Positions 43,901 through 52,279 are shown, counted from the first letter of the stretch. The stretch is 64,000 nt of DNA from JABWCE01 sp964617955 (GCA_964617955.1 CAZTXB010000003.1:1-64000); one strand, 5' to 3'. Translations and numbers: made by a program. Notes: generated by a model from the letters alone, not told the origin.

Positions 43901-44391
43901 TCTATATAATCGTTTTCATAGGTAATGTACGGCTTTTCAAGATCAACCCAGTAACCGATTTTTTCGGTCAGGCTGTCCCAAACATCCTTAAACTTCATCA
44001 CATCTCTGCGGCAAGCAGCGTTGTATTCTTCTACCGATATTTTTTTACCAATGTCATCCTTGCTGATGCCCAGTGATTTTTCAACCTGTAATTCGATGGG
44101 TAATCCATGGGTGTCCCATCCTGCCTTCCTCTCCACCTTGTACCCTTTGAGGGTTTTGTAGCGGCAAAATAAATCCTTAATGGTCCGGCTCATCACATGA
44201 TGAATGCCGGGCATGCCATTGGCGGAAGGCGGCCCTTCATAAAAAACAAAATCTTCAGCCCCCTCTCTCAGTTCAATAGACTTCCGGAAAACGGCATGCT
44301 CTTTCCAAAATTGGGCTATCTCTTTTTCAAAAGCAGGGAAATCGACTTGCTTATATTCGGGGTAAAGTTTTGATTGAACAGCTTTTGACAC
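40972..44391 (-). CDS. ileS: Isoleucyl-tRNA synthetase (long, eukaryote-like type)
   Basis: This class I synthetase charges tRNA-Ile and edits Val-tRNA-Ile. The 1139 residues place it in the longer IleS2-like type found in eukaryotes and Bacteroidota rather than the 940-residue bacterial type. The HIGH motif appears as GIHHV at 62-66 (after YEGPPSANGMP). The editing domain contains the TTPWTLPSNTALAVG threonine-rich site, the KMSKR loop is DGNKMSKRLGN, and the C-terminal half carries the anticodon domain and an added region (VKEINFLHDG onward). It heads an operon with the TraR/DksA-like gene and lspA. The first Met at 44391 gives the expected N-terminus (YPEYKQVDFPAFEKEIAQFW). Confidence 0.96.
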   Translation of the reverse strand: MSKAVQSKLYPEYKQVDFPAFEKEIAQFWKEHAVFRKSIELREGAEDFVFYEGPPSANGMPGIHHVMSRTIKDLFCRYKTLKGYKVERKAGWDTHGLPIELQVEKSLGISKDDIGKKISVEEYNAACRRDVMKFKDVWDSLTEKIGYWVDLEKPYITYENDYIETVWFLLKELYKKGFLYKGYTIQPYSPAAGTGLSSHELNQPGTYQMIKDTTVVAQFKLKSGLPFSGIELSENTEIFFLAWTTTPWTLPSNTALAVGRKIDYSLIETFNPYTFLPIAVVVATDLIGKFFKTENAQLAFNAYEPGQKEIPWKILGSCKGNALIGSRYEQLLAYALPHENTENAFQVIAGDFVSTEEGTGIVHIAPTFGADDARVAKQAGVPAMLVLNSEGKPVPLVDLQGKFVSEMGEFAGRYVKNEYYPNPPEKSVDVELAIKLKEENKAFKVEKYEHSYPHCWRTDKPILYYPLESWFIKTTAVKDKLIALNKTINWKPEHTGEGRFGNWLENLVDWNLSRSRYWGTPLPIWRTEDGAEELCVGSIDELKQEAQKSVKAGFMNERDLDSGHGLDLHRPYVDNIVLVSPTGKAMKRESDLIDVWFDSGAMPYAQWGLDLSKHSPKPFKKGFDTAFPADFIAEGVDQTRGWFFTLHTIATMLFDSVAYKNVVANGLVLDKDGNKMSKRLGNTVDPFVTVDKYGADATRWYLIGNAAPWENLKFDIEGLAETQRKFFGTLYNTYSFFALYANLDGFTNYEFNRVPYEKISELDKWILSALHTLIEEVEESMDNYEPHVATRAIQDFVNDNLSNWYVRLSRRRFWKSESSTDKQAAFETLQECLLVVSQLMSPIAPFFADWLYQNMTSSIRAAAIEKNTPLRHPSVHLTDFVKAEPDFINKPLLERMRLAQEICSMVLAIRKKEKIKVRQPLQRILLPVLDAAFEKQINEVKDLIMSEVNVKEINFLHDGEESIIIKSAKPDFKKLGPRAGSGMKEISAAISGFTEKEINALQQNGKIEINTSQGPFIIHQEEVEIMTKDVEGWQVAVNGKITVALDLNLSEALLHEGYAREVVNKIQNLRKDSGFEVNDRINVTITPHPELDSALLTFKNYICNEILALSIETGEIKDVESIDINGIEVKIRINKVYGN

Positions 44392-44603
44392 AATATGGTT
44401 AAAAAAGTTGCGAAGATAAGCAATTCAAAGAATTAATGCCGGATTGAAAAAGAGAATTAAATTCCTGCCCTGGGAGAGTGAAAACTGCCATAAAAAAAAA
44501 GGCCTAAGTGGTGTGGGGGTTACCAATGGCGCCAATCAGCCCATCCATTCCATTGGCTCCCATTGCCCGGCAAAGGTTTATTTATTTAGACTTTCGACAG
44601 CTA
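44392..44603. other. Intergenic region upstream of ileS
   Basis: This 212-bp region separates the OMP-like gene from ileS on the minus strand. It holds an inverted repeat CCAATGG (44523-44529) / CCATTGG (44550-44556) and an A-run (T-run on the minus strand) at about 44492-44500. The pieces do not line up into a convincing terminator or T-box, and a TATCTTCG sequence near 44420 (minus) is only a one-mismatch promoter match. Confidence 0.4.
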
Positions 44604-45320
44604 TTATTTACTGCCGTTTTTTACCAGATTGTACCGCAGGCTAAATCCTAAACTCCCAGAATTTCCCTTTAAGCTGTTAACATTGTCGGAGGACCAATTG
44701 GCGGAGTTAATGGCTCTGTTTACTCCCCAATAGTCGGATTTGACAAACATTTTTTGAAAATAAATTTTAGTGGTAAAACGCCTTCCCACATGCTGTAGGA
44801 AAGGAGAAACCCCTAAACTCAGTCTTGCCAATTCAATTTGCTCATATTCAGGAATGGTCATTCCGGTTCGGTAAAGTCTGGTGTAATTTCTTACGGAAAT
44901 TAAATTGAAGTCCAGCCCGAGATAATTGCCTACCACCCCTGCTTTTTTCCCAAGCTTTGAAGCCAATCCGAAGTTAAAGGAGTTCATTTTCAACTTTAAA
45001 TCTCTGGTATAATCCCCGTTCGAAAAGGTTCCATTCGCACTCATTTCTGTTTTTCGGCCCACCCATTCAAAACTCATTAAGCTTTTAAACAGATAAACAT
45101 CCCATGCATAATTCATGCCTCTGAAAAATCGGGGCTTTTCCATCTTATCTACCAATTGGGGTCTGGTATCGTTGTACCTTCCAACGACGTAATCCAAGCC
45201 GCCAACTTTGGTGTGCACACCTACATTGTAGCCAATTCCTATGTTCATAGATTGGGCTGTAACAGGTTTTGGTTCTAAGGCGAGTAAACCAATACCAAGG
45301 GTTAATAATGGCCATTTCAT
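44604..45320 (-). CDS. Putative outer-membrane beta-barrel protein
   Basis: The frame opens at 45350, but the ATG at 45320 gives a clean signal peptide (MKWPLLTLGIGLLALEPK, cleavage near VTAQ), so I use it (238 residues). The mature part shows alternating amphipathic strands: MNIGIGYNVGVHTKV, MNYAWDVYLFKSLMSFEWVG, MNSFNFGLASKLGKK, LGLDFNLISVRNY and GSLGFSLRYNLVKNG. This matches small porin-like barrels of the OMP_b-brl type. Function unknown. It is a single-gene unit, with the second inverted-repeat element just upstream. Confidence 0.75.
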   Translation of the reverse strand: MKWPLLTLGIGLLALEPKPVTAQSMNIGIGYNVGVHTKVGGLDYVVGRYNDTRPQLVDKMEKPRFFRGMNYAWDVYLFKSLMSFEWVGRKTEMSANGTFSNGDYTRDLKLKMNSFNFGLASKLGKKAGVVGNYLGLDFNLISVRNYTRLYRTGMTIPEYEQIELARLSLGVSPFLQHVGRRFTTKIYFQKMFVKSDYWGVNRAINSANWSSDNVNSLKGNSGSLGFSLRYNLVKNGSK

Positions 45321-45360
45321 AATTACAAATAAAATCAAAAATCTATTCAAATGGCGATTA

Positions 45361-45378
45361 TGCCGATGAATATCGGGA
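45361..45378. repeat. Degenerate short hairpin related to the tRNA-cluster palindromes
   Basis: TGCCGATGAATATCGGGA differs by one base from a TCCCGA-x-TCGGGA hairpin and still forms CCGAT / ATCGG with a 4-nt loop. It lies in an intergenic region 30 bp from the left end of the inverted-repeat element copy 2. Chance similarity cannot be excluded. Confidence 0.45.
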
Positions 45379-45407
45379 TAAAATTATTGAAAAGATTTGG
45401 GCTATTT

Positions 45408-45775
45408 AGGGCCCGGTGAAAAAGTTCAGTGTGCGTTCATTACAAGGAGGCAAGGCGAAGATGTACTTTGCCGTACCTCGAGCCGAAGCCGACGAAGTAT
45501 TACCAATGTGATTTACACAATACTCAAATTATTATGAAAAGCATACAGTGGTAAATGCCGATGGATGCAAATGTTTAGGTCAAATTGAGGAACGAAAATT
45601 TGGACTATTACATTTGACCAATCGGTATAAGGGACGTGCAATGAACTAACGTCTTTTTGAAGCCATTCGATGCACGATATTTTCATGGTTCACTAAATTT
45701 ATCGTGCATTAAAAGCAATAAAATTTTTAATGAACCTCATCATATCAAGCCTTAAAGTGTTTTTCAGCAGGCCCT
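45408..45775 (+). mobile_element. MITE-like inverted-repeat element copy 2 with internal 130-bp insertion
   Basis: This copy has the same right end TTTTTCAGCAGGCCCT as copy 1; its left end has two changes (AGGGCCCGGTGAAAAA). Flanking direct repeats TATTTA lie outside GGGCC...GGCCC. Without the extra block at 45500-45629 its length is 238 bp, exactly that of copy 1, and identity is very high. It occupies most of the 575-bp gap between the OMP-like gene and the ABC exporter. No ORF is present. Confidence 0.8.
45500..45629. mobile_element. 130-bp structured insertion inside the MITE-like element
   Basis: Relative to copy 1, copy 2 has exactly this block between GACGAAGTA and AGGGACGTG. It is flanked by TA dinucleotides on both sides (GTA|TTACC ... 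CGGTATA|AGG), as expected for insertion at a TA target. It contains an 8-bp inverted repeat GGTCAAAT (45578-45585) / ATTTGACC (45612-45619). Alternatively, the block is ancestral and copy 1 has a deletion. Confidence 0.6.
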
Positions 45776-45895
45776 ATTTAACAATTGCAAGGGCTAGGCC
45801 TGGTTGAAGGCAACTCCCCATTGAGGAGAGTATCTCTTCAAGGCTGGTTTTAGTTTCCGTGGAGGTATCCTATCGTGAATGAAGCTAGAAAACTG

Positions 45896-47653
45896 CTAGA
45901 CGTCAATTTCAATCTCGGTCTCGCCAACCTGCTGACGCCACATGGCATAATAAAGGCCTTTGCTTTCAATTAAATCAAGATGGTTGCCTTCTTCTGTAAT
46001 TCTCCCTTTTTCAAGTACAAAAATTCGGTTGGCATGCATAATGGTGCTTAATCTATGGGCGATAAGAATTGTAATGATGTCACGATTCGTATTTATTTCC
46101 TTAATGGTTTGGGTTATTTCGCCTTCGGTAAGACTATCGAGTGAGGAAGTGGCTTCGTCAAACACCAGCAAACTTGGATTGCGCAATAAGGCTCTCGCAA
46201 TGGATAAGCGCTGTTTCTCTCCCCCTGAAACCTTGACGCCTCCCTCCCCTATCATGGTATCAATGCCTTTATTGGCCCTATCCAACAAACTCCCACAACT
46301 TGCCTTTTGCAATACATCCATGATCTGTTCATCGCTTGCGCCAGGATTTACGAATAACAAATTTTCTTTAATTGTGCCTGCAAAGAGCTGAGTGTCTTGA
46401 GTCACAAAGCCAATTTGCGCCCTTAAATCGTCGAGGTCTATATCTTTTCCATCAATTCCATCGTAGATGATTTTTCCTTCGCCCGGTTGGTAAAGCCCTA
46501 CCAAAAGTTTGACCAAAGTGGTCTTCCCCGATCCGCTTGGACCTACAAAAGCAATGGTCTCTCCCTTATTCACCTTAAAGTTTATGTTTTTTAAGGCTGC
46601 TGTTTTTGATGAGAGGTGTTTAAAATATACTCCGTTAAATTCGAAATTATCGAGTTTATGCAGAGACTGTGGCCTTTCAGGTTTAACCTCCACCGGTCGT
46701 TCAATAATGGCTTTAAAATTTTCAAGCGAGACCTGTGCCTCTCTGTATACCAGAATGATGTTGCCCAATTCCTGTAGAGGATTAAAAATAAAAAAGGAAT
46801 AAAACAAAAATTGCCAATACTGTCCCGGGGTAATGGTTCTACCAAAAATGAGAAGAAGCAGAATCATAATCATGCTGCTTCTTACGAATTGCACAGTGGT
46901 TCCTTGCAAAAAGCCCAGGCTTCTGATAAATTTAACCTTTTTCAATTCAAGCCCTAAAATTTTGTATGTGGTTTTATTGAGCCTTTGTATTTCCTGACTG
47001 GCCAGCCCCAAACTTTTTACCAATTCAATATTTCGCAGGGATTCCGTAGTGCTTCCTGCCAGTGCTGTAGTTTCCCCAACAATTTTTTGTTGCATCACCT
47101 TAATTCTCTTGCTGAAATAACTGCTTAAAAACCCTATGACTATGATGGAAAAAATATAAACTGCGCCTACTGCCCAAGTCACACTGAAGGCAATAATCAT
47201 TACAAACACAATGCCCACCATGCTGGTAAACAGTATTCCAATAAAAGAAGTTAATAGCCTTTCAACATCCGTTCTTACCTTTTGCAAAACCGACAAAGTT
47301 TCTCCGCTTCTTTGATCCTCGAAAACCTGATAGGGCAATTCGAGGCTGTGTTTCAAACCATCGGCATACATTTGAGCCCCTAATTTTTGGATAATAACAT
47401 TGGTAAAATAATCTTGAAAGTTTTTGGCGATGCGGCTCACCATGGAAACCCCTATAGAACAACCAATCCAATAAAGCGCCGTATTGATGAATACCTCCCG
47501 GCTCAGCTTGTCAAACTTTATAATCACTTCATCCATGATTCGGCCACTGATGTAAGGGTCTAAAAGAGAAAAGCATTGATTTATGGTGGCCAATCCCAGG
47601 GCCAGAAAAAGTAATTTCCAATGAAATCTTAAATATTTTTTGAGTATGCTCAT
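45896..47653 (-). CDS. ABC exporter, fused permease and ATPase
   Basis: A 585-residue half-transporter of the MsbA/multidrug type that works as a dimer in the inner membrane. Residues 1-310 hold six membrane helices (WKLLFLALGLATINQCFSLL, GILFTSMVGIVFVMIIAFSV, YIFSIIVIGFLSSYF, MIMILLLLIFG). The ATPase has Walker A GPSGSGKTT at 371-379, Q-loop VTQD, signature VSGGEKQ at 475-481, Walker B LLVFDE at 495-500 and H-loop AHRLS. All catalytic residues are present. The substrate (lipid, peptide or drug) cannot be told from sequence. It stands alone. Confidence 0.92.
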   Translation of the reverse strand: MSILKKYLRFHWKLLFLALGLATINQCFSLLDPYISGRIMDEVIIKFDKLSREVFINTALYWIGCSIGVSMVSRIAKNFQDYFTNVIIQKLGAQMYADGLKHSLELPYQVFEDQRSGETLSVLQKVRTDVERLLTSFIGILFTSMVGIVFVMIIAFSVTWAVGAVYIFSIIVIGFLSSYFSKRIKVMQQKIVGETTALAGSTTESLRNIELVKSLGLASQEIQRLNKTTYKILGLELKKVKFIRSLGFLQGTTVQFVRSSMIMILLLLIFGRTITPGQYWQFLFYSFFIFNPLQELGNIILVYREAQVSLENFKAIIERPVEVKPERPQSLHKLDNFEFNGVYFKHLSSKTAALKNINFKVNKGETIAFVGPSGSGKTTLVKLLVGLYQPGEGKIIYDGIDGKDIDLDDLRAQIGFVTQDTQLFAGTIKENLLFVNPGASDEQIMDVLQKASCGSLLDRANKGIDTMIGEGGVKVSGGEKQRLSIARALLRNPSLLVFDEATSSLDSLTEGEITQTIKEINTNRDIITILIAHRLSTIMHANRIFVLEKGRITEEGNHLDLIESKGLYYAMWRQQVGETEIEIDV

Positions 47654-47745
47654 AAATAGTGTTCGGTGTATTACGCCTGCTAAGGTGTTTCGTTTTACGT
47701 TAATGCAAAGAAAGTCTCAAATTAACACATTCGAATTAAAAAAGT

Positions 47746-48870
47746 TTAATTGATCACAATTGGAATGGCCTGGGTCGACAAACCATCGCTAATCCTAAGT
47801 TGGTAGTAGCCAAATTTTAAATCCAAAACGATGATGGGCAAAGTGCGATTGAGTTCATGTTTTATCAGCACTTTGCCGCTGGAATCTATCACATCCACCC
47901 TCACACTTTTTTCCATATCGATGAGCGCAATGACATGCTCGCCAAATTTTTTGTAGTAGGTGATGAGTGATTCACCGCGAATCCGTTTTTGTTCAGGAGT
48001 GCCTGAAATCCCTTTGTCAAGTGCTCCTTTATATAAATTTGGTCCGCCCAAGATGGGGAAGTATTCGTCGCTTACATAAAATTCGTTTGAATTTATAAAA
48101 ACAAAGGCCTCTTTTTGGGTAAAAGACCCCAAGTCGATGTACTGCACTTTGCCTTTAAAAAATTGATGATTTTTAAAATCAGAGAATATTATCAGCTTAT
48201 CGCTCGATAGGAGTCCCACTTTCGATTTATCGGGTGAAACATCGGCAGCACTAATCCACCACTGCTCTTTTAAGCCGGTTCCGGTCATAAAACTGTCGAG
48301 TAAGAGGGCTATACCTTTTTTTTGAAATGCCGGTAAGCGATACATGTAGGTATAGCCGGTAAAAGGGTTTGTTCGGTTCTTTGTAAAAATAAACAAGGAG
48401 GAATCAAGGTAAAAAAAGGCCTCTGCATCAAAGTTAAGCGCGCTGATGTCGGGAGGAAACCGATTCTGATTTTCAAAACTAAAAGTGAGGGTATCGGCAT
48501 ACTGGGTATCGCTTTGGTTTTTGTAAGGGTTTTTTAAATTGTAAATTCTCAGGTCCTTTCTGTCGTTACTGTTGTTTCCAAAATCCCCAATATAAAAATT
48601 AAGACTATCGTCCAAAGCGAGATCCTCCCAATCGGTGTTGAATGCATTTTTTACATAAATGGTTCGCACAATATTAGCGTTGGTATCCAACTGATACAGT
48701 TTGGGAGCATCCCCTCCATCATTGTGCATCCATAGGGTATGTCTTGCCCATTCGAGTCCGGAATTTTCACTTAACCCTTTTGGCAGTGCCTTGGCCCATT
48801 TAATAACCTGAGCTGAACCCGTCTGTGAAAGGATACCGGCAAAAAATAAGATTGTAAAACGCAGCAACAT
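47746..48870 (-). CDS. Secreted protein with T9SS-like C-terminal domain
   Basis: A 374-residue exported protein. The ATG at 48870 gives the signal peptide MLLRFTILFFAGILSQTGSA; an upstream ATG at 48903 would place a TATTTTTG promoter box inside the gene. The body has propeller-like strands (SGLEWARHTLWMHNDGGDAP, WEDLALDDSLNFYIGDFGNN, LNFDAEAFFYLDSSLFIFT), similar to SdiA-regulated/esterase-like beta-propellers of Bacteroidota. The last 70 residues (VRVDVIDSSGKVLIKHELNR ... KFGYYQLRISDGLSTQAIPI) look like a type IX sorting domain. Ligand or activity unknown. It is transcribed alone. Confidence 0.8.
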   Translation of the reverse strand: MLLRFTILFFAGILSQTGSAQVIKWAKALPKGLSENSGLEWARHTLWMHNDGGDAPKLYQLDTNANIVRTIYVKNAFNTDWEDLALDDSLNFYIGDFGNNSNDRKDLRIYNLKNPYKNQSDTQYADTLTFSFENQNRFPPDISALNFDAEAFFYLDSSLFIFTKNRTNPFTGYTYMYRLPAFQKKGIALLLDSFMTGTGLKEQWWISAADVSPDKSKVGLLSSDKLIIFSDFKNHQFFKGKVQYIDLGSFTQKEAFVFINSNEFYVSDEYFPILGGPNLYKGALDKGISGTPEQKRIRGESLITYYKKFGEHVIALIDMEKSVRVDVIDSSGKVLIKHELNRTLPIIVLDLKFGYYQLRISDGLSTQAIPIVIN

Positions 48871-48879
48871 ACTGTAGGT

Positions 48880-48887
48880 CAAAAATA
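48880..48887 (-). promoter_or_regulatory. -7 promoter element TATTTTTG
   Basis: TATTTTTG on the minus strand, 9 nt before the ATG at 48870. Its position favours this start over the upstream in-frame ATG at 48903. Confidence 0.5.
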
Positions 48888-48924
48888 GGCTATTTGTACC
48901 CAAGAAGTTAAAAAATGACTGCTT

Positions 48925-49830
48925 CTAATGCTTTGAAAACAGTTTGACAAAGGCCAGTTTAAGATGGTTAAATCGGTGGGGGTGTTGAGTATAATAAACA
49001 TTGAGCAACAGGCCACCGAGAACCACAAAGATGCCTATCCATGCCTTAGCGCTCGGAACCTCGTTAAAGAAAATGGCTCCATTAATGATGGCATAAACGA
49101 TTCCAACATTGGTGTACAAAGCGATGGTCCCAACCTTCTCCTCCTGATAAGCCCTGGTCATGAAATATTGAGCAGCCTGTGTAAGGCCCGCCATACACAG
49201 GAGATAAAAAAAGTCTAACCAGCTGGGCATATAAAAACCCTTGGTAAGGGTTAAGAATAGGAGAGAAATGGGGATGGTAATCACCGAAAAATAGATCAAT
49301 ATCACATTGGGGTCTTCGGATGTCCCTATTTTTCTGATACAGTTATAGGCAGAAGCCGCTGCCACACAAGCCCCTAAGCCGGCAAATAATCCAATATTGG
49401 CCATATTCAACTCAAATAAATTGGCATTACTGCTTTGGGTTATAACTATACCTGAGAAACAGATGATGAGGAAAAGCCATTGTATCTTATAAAACCTTTC
49501 ACCAAGAAAGAGGAAGCCAAAAAAGGTAGTGAAAAAGGGAGTGATATAATGAATGAGTGTGGCTGTTGCCAAGGGCAGTTCATGCACGCTTTTAAAAAAA
49601 AGGATGAGAGAAATGGAACCAAACAGGCCTCTGAGGTAAAGTACGGGTCTTCTACTGCCCATAAGCGATTTACCTTTCCTTTTGAGCACCGCGTAACACA
49701 TCAAAAACGTAAAAATGGAACGGGCGAGTGTAATTTCGAAAACCGGGATATGGGACAGAAGTTTAACGAAAACATTCATGCCCGCAAAAATCAGAGTGGC
49801 GATTAAAATATTTTTTACACCATTCGACAT
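48925..49830 (-). CDS. EamA/DMT-family transporter
   Basis: A 301-residue inner-membrane protein with ten predicted helices in two EamA repeats. Repeat 1 runs from NILIATLIFAGMNVFVKLLS through LPLATATLIHYITPFFTTFF, and repeat 2 from IGLFAGLGACVAAASAYNCI through ALYTNVGIVYAIINGAIFFN. It ends with a short basic tail (HHPHRFNHLKLAF type). DMT carriers export or exchange metabolites; the substrate cannot be inferred. It is preceded by mdh with a 47-nt gap and no visible terminator, so read-through from mdh is possible. Confidence 0.88.
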   Translation of the reverse strand: MSNGVKNILIATLIFAGMNVFVKLLSHIPVFEITLARSIFTFLMCYAVLKRKGKSLMGSRRPVLYLRGLFGSISLILFFKSVHELPLATATLIHYITPFFTTFFGFLFLGERFYKIQWLFLIICFSGIVITQSSNANLFELNMANIGLFAGLGACVAAASAYNCIRKIGTSEDPNVILIYFSVITIPISLLFLTLTKGFYMPSWLDFFYLLCMAGLTQAAQYFMTRAYQEEKVGTIALYTNVGIVYAIINGAIFFNEVPSAKAWIGIFVVLGGLLLNVYYTQHPHRFNHLKLAFVKLFSKH

Positions 49831-49877
49831 AAAGTTTTTACCTTAGTCGAAATATAAGCTCCATTCCCTTAATTTCA

Positions 49878-50798
49878 TCAGAGTGAAGCATTCATGCTTC
49901 GTACGGCTTCGGCACTTTTGGCAAAAGCTTCTTTTTCAGATGCATTTAAATTTAGATCTACAATTTTTTCCCATCCCGATTTGCCAACAATAACCGGCAC
50001 CCCAATGCAAATATCCTTTTGCCCGTATTCTCCATCCAACATCACACAACAAGAAAACATGCGTTTTTGATCGTTTACTATGCTATCGACCAGGGTAGCC
50101 ACGGCTGCGCCGGGTGCATACCATGCCGATGTTCCAAGCAATCCGGTAAGGGTAGCCCCTCCAACCATGGTATCGGCACTTACCTTTTGGAGGATTTCCT
50201 CACTTAGAAAATTAGAAACCGGAACACCCATGTAGGCCGCCAATCGAGTGAGTGGAATCATGGTGGTATCGCCGTGACCTCCGATAACCATTCCGCTCAC
50301 GTCATTGGGTGAACCATTCAAAGCCAACGACAAGTAACATTTAAAGCGCGCTGAATCTAATATTCCTCCCATGCCAATTATTCGGTTTTTCGGCAGGCCG
50401 GATGATTTATGAACGAGATAAGTCATGGTATCCATAGGATTGCTCACAACCACTATCACCGCATTTGGTGAATGGGCTAGTACATTTTCTGTCACTGTTT
50501 TTACGATGTCTGCATTGATGCCAATCAATTCTTCTCTGGTCATTCCCGGTTTGCGTGGTATACCACTAGTTATGACAATCACATCGCTGTTGGCTGTTTT
50601 TGAATAATCGGCAGTGGAGCCGCTTACCCTGGTATTAAAACTGTTGAGGGTGGCCGTTTGCATCATATCAAGCGCCTTGCCTTCGGCAAAACCCGGTTTA
50701 ATGTCCAGGAGTACAATTTCACTGGCTATACGTCTAAATGCCAAAGCATCTGCGGTGGTTGCACCAACAGCTCCGGCTCCAATTACACTTATTTTCAT
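49878..50798 (-). CDS. mdh: Malate dehydrogenase (LDH-like type)
   Basis: This enzyme oxidises malate to oxaloacetate with NAD in the TCA cycle. The 306-residue protein has the nucleotide loop GAGAVG at 7-12, Asp32 selecting NAD, the substrate arginines Arg82 and Arg88 in GIPRKPGMTREEL, Asp148 and Arg151 in GGILDSARFK, and proton acceptor His175 in IGGHGDTTM. The Arg82 context (SGIPRKPGMTR) is the malate-type, not lactate-type, loop. The start ATG directly precedes MKISVIGAGA, the family N-terminus. Upstream, a TAGCTTCG is a one-mismatch -7 match. Confidence 0.96.
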   Translation of the reverse strand: MKISVIGAGAVGATTADALAFRRIASEIVLLDIKPGFAEGKALDMMQTATLNSFNTRVSGSTADYSKTANSDVIVITSGIPRKPGMTREELIGINADIVKTVTENVLAHSPNAVIVVVSNPMDTMTYLVHKSSGLPKNRIIGMGGILDSARFKCYLSLALNGSPNDVSGMVIGGHGDTTMIPLTRLAAYMGVPVSNFLSEEILQKVSADTMVGGATLTGLLGTSAWYAPGAAVATLVDSIVNDQKRMFSCCVMLDGEYGQKDICIGVPVIVGKSGWEKIVDLNLNASEKEAFAKSAEAVRSMNASL

Positions 50799-50883
50799 GC
50801 TTATTTAATAATGATTTTTTATAAAATTAAAAGTAGCGCGAAGCTACAATTATTGTGATAAGATTTGCAAAAATGCCGATAAA

Positions 50884-51537
50884 TTAAAGTTCAATGACCG
50901 TAATATTTGGACGAATAACCAAGCGGCCTTCCGTTTTTTGCTTCACTTCCTCGATGCTAACTCCAGGCGCTATTTCACATAATTCGAACCCATTTTCGGT
51001 GATGTCGAAAACCCCGAGTTCGGTCACTACTTTTTTTACACAACCCAGGCCCGTGATGGGGAGTGTGCATTCTTTTAAAAGTTTACTTTCTCCCGCTTTG
51101 TTTACGTGCTGCATAGCCACGATGATGCGTTTCGCGCTTGCCACTAAATCCATGGCGCCTCCCATGCCTTTGACCATTTTTCCGGGAATTTTCCAATTGG
51201 CTATATCCCCATTGTCGGCTACTTCCATGGCTCCCAACACGGTAAGGTCAACACGGCCTGCCCTTATCATGCCAAAACTCATGGCTGAATCAAAAAATGC
51301 CGATCCCGGAACGGTGGTAATGGTTTGCTTGCCGGCGTTAATTAAATCGGCGTCTTCTTCTCCTTCGATGGGGAAAGGTCCCATCCCCAGCAATCCGTTC
51401 TCCGACTGCAATACCACTTCAATCCCTTCGGGAATATAATTCGCAACCAGAGTGGGAATGCCAATGCCAAGATTAACATAGTATCCGTCCTTTAATTCGC
51501 GAGCAATCAATTTGGCTATTTGGTTTTTGTCAAGCAT
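50884..51537 (-). CDS. 3-oxoacid CoA-transferase subunit B
   Basis: Beta subunit of a heterodimeric CoA transferase (SCOT/AtoDA family) that moves CoA between succinyl-CoA or acetyl-CoA and a 3-oxoacid. The 217-residue protein has GYYVNLGIGIPTLVANYIP, the catalytic glutamate Glu46 in QSENGLLG, the GSAFFDSAMSFGMIRAGRVD loop and the conserved KGMGGAMDLV segment. It is 19 nt after the subunit A gene, forming a typical A-B pair. Exact acyl specificity cannot be read, though succinyl-CoA:3-ketoacid is most common in this group. Confidence 0.92.
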   Translation of the reverse strand: MLDKNQIAKLIARELKDGYYVNLGIGIPTLVANYIPEGIEVVLQSENGLLGMGPFPIEGEEDADLINAGKQTITTVPGSAFFDSAMSFGMIRAGRVDLTVLGAMEVADNGDIANWKIPGKMVKGMGGAMDLVASAKRIIVAMQHVNKAGESKLLKECTLPITGLGCVKKVVTELGVFDITENGFELCEIAPGVSIEEVKQKTEGRLVIRPNITVIEL

Positions 51538-51556
51538 AGTATTTTTTGAAAAGGGG

Positions 51557-52258
51557 TCAAATTGAAAGTGACCTTACCGTTCTTTGTTCAATTCTCTTTT
51601 CGTAATTCGATCCCTGAAAAATAGAATTTACATAAATGCCCGGTGTGTGAATATAATCAGGATCAAGTTCGCCGGCTTCCACTAAAATTTCAACTTCGGC
51701 AATGGTAAATTTTCCTGCCATGGCCATGAGGGGATTAAAATTGCGCGCAGTAGCTTTATAGATTAAGTTGCCATGGGTATCGCCCTTCCAAGCTTTTACA
51801 ATGGCAAAATCCCCATCAAAGGCGGTTTCCATGAGGTAGGTCTTGTCGTTAAACACCCTGGTTTCCTTTCCGATGGCCACCTCAGTGCCCACACCGGCAG
51901 GGGTATACACAACCGGCATACCATACCCCGCAGCAAGGCATCTGGTAGCCAAAGTCCCCTGGGGAATTAATTCAACTTCTAATTCGCCACTCAGGAGTTG
52001 TCTTTCAAACTCTGCGTTTTCACCCACATAGCTCGAAATCATTTTTTTTACCTGCTTTTGCTTTAGCATGAGTCCAATTCCAAAATCGTCCACGCCGGCA
52101 TTGTTGCTGATGCAAATTAAGTTTTTAACCCCTTTTTTCACCAGGGCACTTATGGCGTTCTCGGGAATTCCACACAGGCCAAATCCGCCTAAAAGAAGGG
52201 TCATTCCATCTTGAATATTTCGAATGGCCTCTTCGGCATTTTTTACAACTTTATTCAT
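51557..52258 (-). CDS. 3-oxoacid CoA-transferase subunit A
   Basis: Alpha subunit (233 residues) paired with the subunit B gene downstream. Signatures are GMTLLLGGFGLCGIPENAI, ICISNNAGVDDFGIGLML, SYVGENAEFERQLLSGELEV and GYGMPVVYTPAGVGTEVA. The C-terminal part ends with an EQRTVR motif. Together the pair allows ketone-body or branched acid activation through acetoacetyl-CoA. A TAACTTTG -7 box lies 21 nt before its ATG, so the pair forms its own operon between mdh and sprE-like. Confidence 0.92.
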   Translation of the reverse strand: MNKVVKNAEEAIRNIQDGMTLLLGGFGLCGIPENAISALVKKGVKNLICISNNAGVDDFGIGLMLKQKQVKKMISSYVGENAEFERQLLSGELEVELIPQGTLATRCLAAGYGMPVVYTPAGVGTEVAIGKETRVFNDKTYLMETAFDGDFAIVKAWKGDTHGNLIYKATARNFNPLMAMAGKFTIAEVEILVEAGELDPDYIHTPGIYVNSIFQGSNYEKRIEQRTVRSLSI

Positions 52259-52279
52259 TGTGCACTCAGCTTATGCCGG

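Noticed and set aside
44392..44603. T-box or other riboswitch upstream of ileS
   Set aside because: There is an inverted repeat but no T-box sequence (TGGNACC-type), no antiterminator pair, and T-boxes are not expected in Bacteroidota.
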